Source: a bacterium
GTDB lineage: Bacteria; Margulisbacteria; Marinamargulisbacteria; JAAEMD01
Direction: 5' to 3'
Assembly (NCBI GenBank): GCA_024225875.1
Contig: JAAEMD010000206.1
Span: 1-7,531, forward strand
DNA length: 7,531 bases
The translations under genes and the position numbers were made by a program. Of this stretch, positions 1 to 6,501 are shown piece by piece; the first letter of the stretch is position 1; each line of letters begins with the position of its first letter. A model generated the notes under the pieces. It was not told the origin of the DNA. It saw only the letters and a list, made by a program, of their open reading frames with translations, and searched no databases.

Positions 1-25
1 CGGACAGTTCAATTTGTACCAGCTA
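1..25 (+). mobile_element. Right end of MITE-like element, copy 1 (partial)
   Basis: These bases match the right ends of the full copies at 2280-2392 and 6502-6613: CGGACAGTT, then CAATTTGTACCAGCTA. The element ends in GCTA at 25 and is followed by TA (26-27), the expected target duplication. The rest of the copy lies outside the window. It sits about 80 bp upstream of the permease start, so the permease promoter region directly abuts the element. Confidence 0.8.
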
Positions 26-51
26 TACTGTATAGATTTATTTATGTTAAG

Positions 52-60
52 TGGTAAAAT
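52..60 (+). promoter_or_regulatory. Candidate extended -10 promoter for the permease
   Basis: The sequence TGGTAAAAT has the TGn extension followed by a -10 hexamer matching TATAAT at five of six positions. No good -35 hexamer lies 16-18 bp upstream. A small inverted repeat follows at the expected transcript start (AGTAC 63-67, A5 loop, GTACT 73-77), which could be an operator or a 5' leader hairpin. The assignment rests on motif match only. Confidence 0.33.
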
Positions 61-107
61 AGAGTACAAAAAGTACTTAAATATTTTTAAGGGAAATAAA
101 GAAAAAT

Positions 108-1976
108 ATGACATTAAAGAAAGACCTTGGATTACTTGAAGTTTTCTGTATCTCTTCGGGAGCTATGATAAGCTCTGGTCTTTTTATATTAATTGCACTG
201 GCATATGTCAAAACAGGGCCTTCACTAATTATCTCGTATGCAATAGCCAGTTTACTGGTACTTCCTACAGTATTATCAAAATCAGAGCTTGTTACAGCTT
301 TGCCCAGAACTGGCGGAGACTTTGTTTTTACTGACAGGGGAATGGGGCCCATTGCCGGAACTCTGGCTGGTCTGGCAGCATGGTTTTCCCTGGCCTTTAA
401 GACAGCTTTTGCCTTGTTAGGCATGGGTATTTTTATAACACTTTTTAACCCGGATATCAGTGATATGAATATAAAGATTATAGCAGTAGCATGCTGTTTG
501 TTTTTTATGGTCATAAATTTGTGGGGAGTAAAGATAACAGCTCAGTTTCAGTCTATAATGGTGCTTGCTTTATTTGTTTTGTTAGGGGTTTATGTTGTTG
601 CAGGTTCCTTTTTTGTAAAACATGAACACTTTTATCCGTTTATGCCCAATGGTTTCGGTGCTATGCTTTCTACTGCTGGTTTTGTGTTCATAGCTTTTGC
701 TGGTATGACGAAAATAGCATCTGTAGCGGGCGAAGTTAAGAACCCCCAGAGGAACCTCCCCCTGGGCGTGATTTTATCCTGGGCGCTTGTTTCCTGTCTT
801 TATTTAATAGTTATTTATATAACAGTAGGCATACTGAAAAAGCCTGTGTTTGAGCAGAGTTTGCTGCCTGTTTCTGTTGGGGGCTCTCTAATAATGGGAA
901 ATTGCGGACTGGTCATTATGAGTTTTGCCGGGCTGCTGGCATTTATAACTACTGGGAATGCCGGTATTCTTGCTGCTTCCAGAACTCCTATGGCCATGAG
1001 TAAAGCAGGGTTGCTGCCATTATATTTTAATAGTGTATCAAGAAGGGGTACCCCATGGATTGCGATCATATTTACCTCTTTATTTATGATTACTATAATG
1101 CTTTGTATTGATTTTGAACTGTTTGTGAAAACAGCTTCTACATTAAAACTAATATTATTTACGATTTCAAATTTATCAGTAATTTTTTTGCGACGTGGTA
1201 AGAGCAGGTTTTATAAACCTACTTTTAAATCACCTTTTTATCCATGGATTCAAATAGCAGCGGTGATTACTTATACGTTTCTTATTATTGATATGGGCTT
1301 AGTACCTATATTAATTACTTTTGCTTTTGCTTTGTGTGGGATGGTCTGGTATTTTTTTTATGCTCACCTGAAAGTAGTAAGAGAGTATAAAATTTTGCGG
1401 GTTATAAAAAAAATAGCCAACTTAAGAAGTAAGGGGTATATGTTTGACGAGGAATTCAGGGAGGTTTTTGTTGCAAGAGACTGTCAGGGAGAGGCAAGAT
1501 TCCAGGAAAAAATAAAAGAATGTCTGTTTTTAGATATAAAAAGCCATGAAAAATCCAGAGGGATATATAGAAAAATAGCTGCGGATTTATCTGAGAGACT
1601 AAATATAGAAGCTGAATTACTATACAATCAGATCTTATCGAAAAAGAATTCACCTTCAATTCTTGGTAGTACTGCAGTAATATTCCTGCATATAAGGGGC
1701 TCTAACTTGTTTGAGATAGCACTGGTGCGGAGTCAGGAGGAAGCTGTTGTCAGGGATGAATTCCCCTCTATACCAGCTACAATTGTTATTGCTGCCAGTT
1801 TTGACCAGGCAAATTTTTATATAAGGGCTTTAAAATGGATAGTTCAGATTACCAGGAATGTGGACTTTGAAAAGAAGTGGATGAAGGCAAAAAATATTAA
1901 GGCATTGAGAAAAGTTTTTTTAGATGTCTGGCGTGAAAGAAGGATGGACTATAAAGAGGTCTGTGAACTTACCTGA
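108..1976 (+). CDS. APC-family amino acid permease with C-terminal PTS EIIA type-2-like domain
   Basis: The product is a predicted inner-membrane amino acid/polyamine/organocation transporter of 622 residues. Residues 1 to about 425 are hydrophobic with roughly 12 membrane segments. The first, with SSGAMISSGLF (residues 16-26), is the typical TM1 substrate-binding stretch of the family, and PRTGGDFVF (about 66-74) and GEVKNPQRNLPLG (about 208-220) are also characteristic. After a basic linker, residues about 475-610 resemble the EIIA domain of fructose/PtsN-type phosphotransferase proteins: an IAADLSERL helix, then LGSTAVIFLHIR, a strand and helix pattern, and NVDFEKKWMKAKN near the end. His528 lies where family members carry the phosphorylated His of the IPH motif. 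I infer that transport may be controlled by PTS-type phosphorylation; the substrate cannot be told. The ATG start fits the family N-terminus. The nearest Shine-Dalgarno, AAGGGA (89-94), is 13 bases away, which is long. Confidence 0.85.
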   Translation: MTLKKDLGLLEVFCISSGAMISSGLFILIALAYVKTGPSLIISYAIASLLVLPTVLSKSELVTALPRTGGDFVFTDRGMGPIAGTLAGLAAWFSLAFKTAFALLGMGIFITLFNPDISDMNIKIIAVACCLFFMVINLWGVKITAQFQSIMVLALFVLLGVYVVAGSFFVKHEHFYPFMPNGFGAMLSTAGFVFIAFAGMTKIASVAGEVKNPQRNLPLGVILSWALVSCLYLIVIYITVGILKKPVFEQSLLPVSVGGSLIMGNCGLVIMSFAGLLAFITTGNAGILAASRTPMAMSKAGLLPLYFNSVSRRGTPWIAIIFTSLFMITIMLCIDFELFVKTASTLKLILFTISNLSVIFLRRGKSRFYKPTFKSPFYPWIQIAAVITYTFLIIDMGLVPILITFAFALCGMVWYFFYAHLKVVREYKILRVIKKIANLRSKGYMFDEEFREVFVARDCQGEARFQEKIKECLFLDIKSHEKSRGIYRKIAADLSERLNIEAELLYNQILSKKNSPSILGSTAVIFLHIRGSNLFEIALVRSQEEAVVRDEFPSIPATIVIAASFDQANFYIRALKWIVQITRNVDFEKKWMKAKNIKALRKVFLDVWRERRMDYKEVCELT

Positions 1977-2084
1977 TCAATATTTTTTCTGTAAAATAAA
2001 TCCTTCCGACTCTACATTTTAAGCCGTTATCTTTCTTAACACTCCAGTCCTGTTCTCGAATTTAGATTTTAACTTATTTGCAAT

Positions 2085-2201
2085 TTAAATTTTCTTCATA
2101 TCCTGTTCACAGCAAACTAAAGTTCCAATTCCATTTTCTATAACTTTAACTTTATTACCGCAAATTTCACAAAAATATATCTCATTAACTTGAGTTCCCA
2201 T
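2085..2201 (-). CDS. Desulforedoxin, stand-alone rubredoxin-type iron protein (38 aa)
   Basis: This 38-residue protein, too short for most gene callers, reads MGTQVNEIYFCEICGNK, then VKVIENGIGTLVCCEQ and DMKKI. It matches Desulfovibrio desulforedoxin and the N-terminal domain of desulfoferrodoxin over its whole length. The four iron ligands are Cys11, Cys14 and the vicinal pair Cys30-Cys31 that sets this family apart from rubredoxin, followed by the usual acidic/Met tail. Known desulforedoxins form homodimers with one Fe(SCys)4 centre per subunit and carry electrons in the cytoplasm of anaerobes, often in superoxide or peroxide reduction. A strong ribosome site, AAAGGTGG (2208-2215 on the plus strand), lies 6 bases before the ATG. 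The gene converges on the permease gene. No superoxide reductase domain follows the TAA, so this is not a full desulfoferrodoxin. Confidence 0.88.
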   Translation of the reverse strand: MGTQVNEIYFCEICGNKVKVIENGIGTLVCCEQDMKKI

Positions 2202-2248
2202 TGTTTTCCACCTTTCTCAAATAAAAATTATACAATATAGTATTTATT

Positions 2249-2257
2249 ATTATACCA
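2249..2257 (-). promoter_or_regulatory. Candidate extended -10 promoter for desulforedoxin
   Basis: Read on the minus strand this is TGGTATAAT, a perfect extended -10 (TGn plus TATAAT), about 48 bases upstream of the desulforedoxin ATG. A second TATAAT lies closer (2227-2232), so the exact start is uncertain. No clear -35 is seen. MITE copy 2 begins at 2280, immediately upstream of where a -35 would lie. Confidence 0.42.
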
Positions 2258-2279
2258 TTAATATATATTTTGAAAGATA

Positions 2280-2392
2280 TAGCTGTTCCAAAGTAAAATG
2301 TCCGCCACTGAAGTTTTCAAATGACTTCGTTTATGTGCGTCTGTACACATGCAATCAGCCATTTAAACAGACAGTTCAATTTGTAACAGCTA
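2280..2392 (+). mobile_element. MITE-like element, copy 2 (113 bp, complete)
   Basis: The element runs from TAGCTGTTCCAAAG to TTTGTAACAGCTA and is flanked by TA at 2278-2279 and 2393-2394. Its ends are imperfect inverted repeats: TAGCTGTTCCAAAGTAAAAT against TAGCTGTTACAAATTGAACT on the opposite strand. The similarity continues inward (AAATGACT near the left, AAATGGCT from the right), so the whole element can fold into one long imperfect hairpin. Size, TA flanks and lack of coding capacity fit a non-autonomous relative of IS630/Tc1-mariner elements. That superfamily assignment is inferred from the TA target; no parent transposase is present in the window. Confidence 0.85.
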
Positions 2393-2410
2393 TAGTATAT
2401 GTGTTTCATT

Positions 2411-2439
2411 TTCATAATATTAAAATAATGTAATATAAT
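2411..2439 (+). promoter_or_regulatory. Candidate sigma-70/sigma-A promoter of the pentose phosphate operon
   Basis: A perfect -10 TATAAT (2434-2439) is preceded at a 17-bp spacing by TTCATA (2411-2416), which matches four of six bases of the -35 consensus. The predicted transcript start near 2446 is about 68 bases before the native ATG of the CoA-binding gene (2514). The promoter lies in the 131-bp spacer between MITE copies 2 and 3. Confidence 0.5.
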
Positions 2440-2449
2440 ATATCTTAAT

Positions 2450-2464
2450 ATTCTTTCAAAGAAT
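2450..2464. promoter_or_regulatory. 15-bp perfect palindrome, possible operator
   Basis: ATTCTTTCAAAGAAT is a perfect 7-1-7 inverted repeat starting a few bases after the predicted transcription start of the operon promoter. That is a typical place for a repressor dimer to bind. AT-rich palindromes also arise by chance, and I do not recognise the regulator. Confidence 0.35.
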
Positions 2465-2520
2465 AAAGAATCAACCAGCTTTGCTGTCAAGACAAACAGG
2501 GTAAAGGATGAAAATGTTGA

Positions 2521-2991
2521 ATGTATAGCTGTTCCAAAATAAAATGTCCGACACATAAGTTTTCAAATGGCTTCGTTTATGTACGCCTGTACACATGCGC
2601 TCAGCCATTTAAACGGACATTTCATTTTGATTCTGCTATAGCTGTTACAGGAGCATCAAAAAAGCCAGATAGATACTCATATAGGGCGATTGAGCAACTG
2701 GTTTCTGCCGGACACAGGGTTTTCCCTGTTCATCCTGTAATTTCTCTGGTTCAGGGTATCAGGGTTTTTGGTAAAGTAGAAGATATAAAGGCCGATATTC
2801 ATACTGTCAGCTTATATATTTCACAAGAAAAATCAGAAAAAATAAGTGATGCAATACTGGATATAAAACCCGGAAGGATTATATTTAATCCTGGTGCAGA
2901 AAACTCTACTCTAAAAGCAGGGGCTGATAAACTTGGAATTATTACAATAGAAGGCTGTACCCTGGTTTTGTTAAGAACAGGTCAGTTCTGA
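2521..2991 (+). CDS. CoA-binding (YccU-like) protein with MITE-derived N-terminus
   Basis: From residue 41 on this is a typical small CoA-binding-domain protein with a Rossmann-like fold: AVTGASKKPDRYSYRAIEQL, the GHRVFPVHP strand, KPGRIIFNPGAEN and the family's C-terminal GCTLVLLRTGQF. Function in this family is poorly known. Residues 2-40 come from MITE copy 3 and its flanking TA. The native start was almost certainly ATG 2514, 5 bases after AAAGGA (2503-2508): without the element and one TA the gene reads MLNVAVTGASKKPDRYS, about 118 residues. The insertion adds 115 bases, so ATG 2514 now stops at TAG 2526-2528. The overlapping ATG at 2521, 12 bases from the same ribosome site, is in frame through the element into the domain. 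Expression of the 156-residue chimera is inferred; the gene could instead be silent. The dehydrogenase gene follows 27 bases downstream. Confidence 0.78.
   Translation: MYSCSKIKCPTHKFSNGFVYVRLYTCAQPFKRTFHFDSAIAVTGASKKPDRYSYRAIEQLVSAGHRVFPVHPVISLVQGIRVFGKVEDIKADIHTVSLYISQEKSEKISDAILDIKPGRIIFNPGAENSTLKAGADKLGIITIEGCTLVLLRTGQF
2526..2638 (+). mobile_element. MITE-like element, copy 3, inserted in the CoA-binding gene
   Basis: This 113-bp copy runs from TAGCTGTTCCAAAATAAAAT to TTTTGATTCTGCTA and is flanked by TA at 2524-2525 and 2639-2640. It has the same length and orientation as copy 2. Its right terminal 15 bases have diverged most (TTTTGATTCTGCTA where other copies have AATTTGTACCAGCTA). Removing it with one TA restores an intact start for the host gene, which fixes the boundaries and shows TA target duplication. 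The frame it contributes has no stop from end to end. Confidence 0.92.
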
Positions 2992-3018
2992 GAAATAAAT
3001 TATAGAGGTTAGTAACTT

Positions 3019-4431
3019 TTGAATAAAAAACATAAATTATTAATTTTTGGCGGAACAGGTGATTTGAGCCGTAAAAAATTATTTCCATCTTTGTTTCAAC
3101 TTTTCAGACTGGGTTTGTTGCCGGAAGATCTGGAAATAACAGGGCTTGGCAGTAGAAAGCTTAATGATATTGAGTATACAGAACATATCACTGATTATGT
3201 ACGGAAAAATAAGGCTTTTGATATTAAGAAATGGAATGAATTTATTAAAAAGATATCTTATGAGCAGTGTGATATTACCAGATGTAATGCTTTTGATAAT
3301 AAAAATAGAATTATTTCTGATGATAATATAAATATATTTTATCTGGCACTTGCACCACATATGCATAAATATGTATTTAATAATATAAGAGACCGTAGAA
3401 AAAGTGGTGATAGAATAATAATAGAAAAGCCTTTCGGCTATGACTATGGAAGTGCTATCAAACTGAATGAGCTGGCTAAAAAAGTATTTCTGGAAGAACA
3501 GATTTATAGAATAGATCATTATCTGGCCAAAGAAACAATACAAAATATATTCGCTTTCAGATTTTCAAATGGGATTTTTGAGCCTATATGGAATAGTAAA
3601 TATATAGATTCGGTCTACATTGAAGCTAATGAATTAATCGGGATAGAAAATAGAAGCCGCTACTTTGATAGCGTTGGGATTGTAAGAGATATGGTTCAGT
3701 CTCATTTATTACAGTTATTGTCAATAATTACATTAGATCTGCCAAAATCTTTTACAGCTGAAGATATAAGGGATGAAAAAATGAAGGTTTTCAAAAAAAT
3801 AAATAAAAACCTTCAATTTGATAATATGGACGAGTTTTTTATAAAAGGTCAATATAAAGGATATTTAGATGAACCTGGTGTGGATAAATCTTCGATAACT
3901 CCAACATATGCAGCAATGAAAATATATATTGATAGTATTCGCTGGCAAAACGTACCCTTCTATTTAGTTACAGGGAAAAAAATGAACGAAAAGTGTGTTA
4001 GAGTTATAATTAACTTTAAGCATCCTCCAAATAAGCTTTTTGGCTCTAAACAGCAGGGCTGTATAATGCATAACCAGATAGAAATAACTATTCAGCCGGC
4101 AGAGAAAATATGTATAAGGTTTGGTGCAAAAAAACCAGGAACAGATATTGTTTTAGAGCCGGTGAATATGGTTTTTGAATATAAGAACTATTTTAAGAAT
4201 GAAATCGTTCCGGCCTACTCGAAGCTGCTGCTGGATATTTTTAAGGAAGACCAGTCTCTTTTTGCCAGAAATGACAGTATTGAGTATAGCTGGCAGGTTA
4301 TAGATACGTATGAGAAATACTTTCACGAATCACAGGGAAAGGTCCATGAGTATGATCCCGGCTCCTCTGGTCCTGACATAAGCAGTCTTTTTGTAACTGA
4401 ATGTCATAAACAATACAGGAGGAAAAAATGA
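3019..4431 (+). CDS. zwf: Glucose-6-phosphate 1-dehydrogenase
   Basis: This enzyme oxidises glucose 6-phosphate to 6-phosphoglucono-1,5-lactone with NAD(P)+, the first step of the oxidative pentose phosphate pathway, in the cytoplasm. The 470 residues are near the usual 480-500. Diagnostic motifs are the nucleotide-binding GGTGDLSRKK (11-20), EKPFG (136-140), the substrate-binding RIDHYLAKE (164-172), RDMVQSHLLQLL with the catalytic-base His229, and RWQNVPFYLVTGKKM late in the protein. Two substitutions stand out: Ala170 where most enzymes have Gly (RIDHYLGKE), and Ser228 where Asn precedes the catalytic His. The start is TTG at 3019, which begins the protein just before the Rossmann strand, with AGAGG (3004-3008) ten bases upstream. 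The stop overlaps the gnd start by four bases (ATGA), indicating translational coupling. I am confident of the family. Confidence 0.95.
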   Translation: MNKKHKLLIFGGTGDLSRKKLFPSLFQLFRLGLLPEDLEITGLGSRKLNDIEYTEHITDYVRKNKAFDIKKWNEFIKKISYEQCDITRCNAFDNKNRIISDDNINIFYLALAPHMHKYVFNNIRDRRKSGDRIIIEKPFGYDYGSAIKLNELAKKVFLEEQIYRIDHYLAKETIQNIFAFRFSNGIFEPIWNSKYIDSVYIEANELIGIENRSRYFDSVGIVRDMVQSHLLQLLSIITLDLPKSFTAEDIRDEKMKVFKKINKNLQFDNMDEFFIKGQYKGYLDEPGVDKSSITPTYAAMKIYIDSIRWQNVPFYLVTGKKMNEKCVRVIINFKHPPNKLFGSKQQGCIMHNQIEITIQPAEKICIRFGAKKPGTDIVLEPVNMVFEYKNYFKNEIVPAYSKLLLDIFKEDQSLFARNDSIEYSWQVIDTYEKYFHESQGKVHEYDPGSSGPDISSLFVTECHKQYRRKK

Positions 4432-5321
4432 AAACAGGTTTTATAGGTTTGGGTAGAATGGGTTACAACCTGGTTCTGCAGGCATTGGAAAAAAACCAGG
4501 AGATGGTTGTTTTTAATAGATCTACTGATAAAGTTAAAGCAATGTCTGTGAGTGGAGCTATTCCTTCATTTTCGTTAGTTGACCTGGTAAATAAACTGCC
4601 GGATAAAAAAGTTATCTGGTTAATGGTTACAGCAGGAAGCGCAGTGGATGATCTGGTAGATAGTTTGATACCTTTACTAAAAAGCGGCGATATTATTATT
4701 GATGGAGGCAACTCGTATTATAAGGATAGTATACAAAGATCTAAACGATGTGAACAACATGGAATTGATTTTATGGATATCGGCACATCAGGCGGAATCG
4801 ATGGTGCCAGATATGGTGCCTGCATGATGATAGGTGGAGCTAAAGAATCTTTTGAGTATATTGAGCCGTTTATTAATGAAGTTACAGTTAAGGATGGGTA
4901 TGGTTATTTAGGAGGTAGCGGATCAGGACACTATGTGAAAATGATTCATAATGGCATTGAGTATGGGATGATGCAGTCTATAGGAGAAGGGTACAGCTTG
5001 TTAAAAAACAGTGATTTTGATCTTGATATTGCCAATGTAAGTAAAATTTATGCTAATGGCTCTGTTATTCGCAGCTGGCTCATAGACCTTGTCCTTGAGG
5101 CTGTTAAAGGAGATCCTGAGCTGGGCGAATTCAACGGTAAAGTAGATCAGTCAGGAGAGGGTAAGTGGGCAGTGGATACGGCTGAGGAGCAAGGTATTTC
5201 AGCCCCTGTTATAAAAGATGCTGTACAGGCCCGGTTTGATTCTCTGGTAACACAGAACTATGGATCTAAAATAGTTTCTGCGATGAGATTCGGGTTTGGT
5301 AAACACAGGGAGGCTGATTAA
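4428..5321 (+). CDS. gnd: 6-phosphogluconate dehydrogenase, decarboxylating, short form
   Basis: This enzyme oxidatively decarboxylates 6-phosphogluconate to ribulose 5-phosphate, yielding NAD(P)H. At 297 residues it is the short form that lacks the C-terminal helical repeat of the 470-residue enzymes. It has the Rossmann GLGRMG (7-12), FNRST (29-33) at the cofactor 2'-phosphate site, DGGNS (92-96), the substrate loop GTSGG, and GHYVKMIHNGIEYG with catalytic Lys171, Asn175 and Glu178. Arg31 could bind NADP, but many short forms prefer NAD, so cofactor choice is open. The ribosome site AGGAGG lies at the end of zwf and the start overlaps the zwf stop. The two enzymes are adjacent in the pathway and clearly cotranscribed. 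Confidence 0.94.
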   Translation: MKTGFIGLGRMGYNLVLQALEKNQEMVVFNRSTDKVKAMSVSGAIPSFSLVDLVNKLPDKKVIWLMVTAGSAVDDLVDSLIPLLKSGDIIIDGGNSYYKDSIQRSKRCEQHGIDFMDIGTSGGIDGARYGACMMIGGAKESFEYIEPFINEVTVKDGYGYLGGSGSGHYVKMIHNGIEYGMMQSIGEGYSLLKNSDFDLDIANVSKIYANGSVIRSWLIDLVLEAVKGDPELGEFNGKVDQSGEGKWAVDTAEEQGISAPVIKDAVQARFDSLVTQNYGSKIVSAMRFGFGKHREAD

Positions 5322-5947
5322 TGCTGTATGATGTTTCATTATATATAGAACCTGAAATGGTTACCTGGCCCAGTGATCCTAAAGTAGATATTTCATTATA
5401 TAAAGATTTGAAATCAGGTGATTCAAGTAATGTTTCAATAATTAAAATGGGCTCTCATACAGGAACTCACATTGATGCGCCAAAACATATGGATATAAAC
5501 GGTGCTGGTATTGATGAGCTGGATCTGGAATGTTTTTATGGTGATGTTACTGTTATTGAAATACAGGCTGAAAAATCTATAAGTTTGAACGATATTCAAG
5601 ATATAGAACTTAATAATATAGCTCGTATTATTTTTAAAACCAGTAATTCTGAATTGTTCCCAAATGGAATCTTTGATAAGAATTTTATATATCTTGATCC
5701 TGAAGCAGCGGCTCATCTGGCAAACAATCATATAAGGGTTGTAGGAATAGATGCCCCCTCCATTGACGGATATAAAGTTGCAGGTCATCCCACGCACAGT
5801 ATTTTATTTAAAAATAATATTCCAGTTATTGAGCTTTTAGATTTAAGGAATATTAAGCCAGGGAAATATAGATTGATAGCCCTGCCGTTAAGGATCAGGA
5901 ATTCAGACGGGGCTCCAGCAAGAGTTATTCTAGAGAAGAACTTATAA
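5321..5947 (+). CDS. Cyclase-family metal-dependent hydrolase (kynurenine formamidase-like)
   Basis: The product has 208 residues of the cyclase/KynB superfamily, whose members hydrolyse amide or ring bonds with a bound divalent metal. The signature HTGTHIDAPKH is at residues 46-56, supplying His46, His50, Asp52 and His56. The second half has the usual GIDAPSID, HPTHSILF and IPVIELLDL segments. Its ATG shares a base with the gnd TAA, so it is translationally coupled to gnd. True kynurenine formamidases sit with tryptophan-degradation genes. Here the partners are zwf and gnd and no lactonase gene is seen, so hydrolysis of a sugar-phosphate lactone is a possible but unproven role. The TAA stop (5945-5947) falls on the first bases of the downstream cassette. 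Before insertion the frame would have continued about 37 codons, although the present end fits the family's usual length. Confidence 0.85.
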   Translation: MLYDVSLYIEPEMVTWPSDPKVDISLYKDLKSGDSSNVSIIKMGSHTGTHIDAPKHMDINGAGIDELDLECFYGDVTVIEIQAEKSISLNDIQDIELNNIARIIFKTSNSELFPNGIFDKNFIYLDPEAAAHLANNHIRVVGIDAPSIDGYKVAGHPTHSILFKNNIPVIELLDLRNIKPGKYRLIALPLRIRNSDGAPARVILEKNL

Positions 5948-5969
5948 ACTGACCCACAATAGTGTTGAT
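5945..5969 (+). repeat. Left terminal inverted repeat of the GNAT cassette
   Basis: TAAACTGACCCACAATAGTG plus TTGAT matches the reverse complement of 6715-6739 at 23 of 25 positions. The similarity continues outward through CTTA to 5941, giving 27 of 29. The repeat begins inside the stop codon of the hydrolase gene. Confidence 0.85.
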
Positions 5970-6005
5970 GGGAAATGAGGCTGAAATAGAGCAAAAAACA
6001 ATCTG

Positions 6006-6434
6006 TTATAAACTAATTGAAAAATGATGGGATTTAATATCCATACCTTGTTTAATGTAAAATCTATGAGCAGTAAAACGTTGTACACCAGAATCTAAAT
6101 GAAGCATGTTGCACCCTTGTTGTTTAGCATAACTCGTCAGATAATCTAAGAGTTTTTGTCCATACCCTTTTGATTTTTCTGTTGATTTTGTTACCAGGTC
6201 ATCAACATACAGGAACTTTCCCCAGGCAAGACACTCAGATATTCTAAAACCTGCAATTGCAACAAACATATCATTGTTGCTCAAAGCTATTAGCTTATAG
6301 CCATTTTGTTGTTGTCTTTTTACCTGCTGTTCAAACTGTTCTTGAGATACGTGAGATCTCAACTCTTTTACTACAGTATAACAACCTTTAATATCATCAG
6401 GTATACTGATGCTCTTAATTTCTAAGCGCTTCAT
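6006..6434 (-). CDS. GNAT-family N-acetyltransferase
   Basis: The 142-residue protein has the Gcn5-related acetyltransferase fold, which transfers acetyl from acetyl-CoA to an amine. Visible elements are FVAIAGFRI (57-65, strands 2-3), FLYVDDLVT (74-82, strand 4), the CoA pyrophosphate loop KSKGYGQ (87-93) with its helix, and motif B, MLHLDSGVQRFTAHRFYIKQGM, where the Tyr of FY is the usual general acid. The substrate is unknown. The protein is rich in glutamine (QEQFEQQVKRQQQ, 31-43), unlike its neighbours, and is oriented against the operon. It is the only gene in the inverted-repeat cassette, so it was probably acquired with it. No clear Shine-Dalgarno precedes the ATG. Confidence 0.87.
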   Translation of the reverse strand: MKRLEIKSISIPDDIKGCYTVVKELRSHVSQEQFEQQVKRQQQNGYKLIALSNNDMFVAIAGFRISECLAWGKFLYVDDLVTKSTEKSKGYGQKLLDYLTSYAKQQGCNMLHLDSGVQRFTAHRFYIKQGMDIKSHHFSISL

Positions 6435-6438
6435 AACA

Positions 6439-6456
6439 TTGATATTTTACTATCAA
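6439..6456. promoter_or_regulatory. Inverted repeat just upstream of the GNAT gene
   Basis: TTGATA, six bases, TATCAA is a perfect 6-bp inverted repeat ending 5 bases from the GNAT ATG. On the minus strand the spacer contains TAAAAT-like bases that could be a -10. It could be an operator or a leader hairpin that affects translation of a gene lacking a Shine-Dalgarno. Evidence is sequence symmetry alone. Confidence 0.3.
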
Positions 6457-6501
6457 ATGTATTGCTTAACCAGTATTTAACGATTAGCTTCAGTGGTACT
6501 A

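Noticed and set aside
1950..1990. Possible terminator after the permease (T-run at 1983-1988)
   Set aside because: The only pairing before the T-run is a 4-bp AGGT/ACCT stem or TGATCA, too weak to call a Rho-independent terminator.
2478..2494. Small hairpins CAGCTTTGCTG and TGTCAAGACA in the operon leader
   Set aside because: Stems of only four base pairs; expected by chance and no riboswitch or leader peptide is recognisable.
2317..2556. 79-residue minus-strand reading frame spanning both MITEs and the operon promoter
   Set aside because: It is mostly the complement of the element's open frame and AT-rich spacer, with no family resemblance or ribosome site.
3079..3543. 154-residue minus-strand reading frame
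   Set aside because: It lies wholly inside zwf, is low-complexity in Ile/Phe/Tyr and has no recognisable domain; it is a shadow of an AT-rich coding strand.
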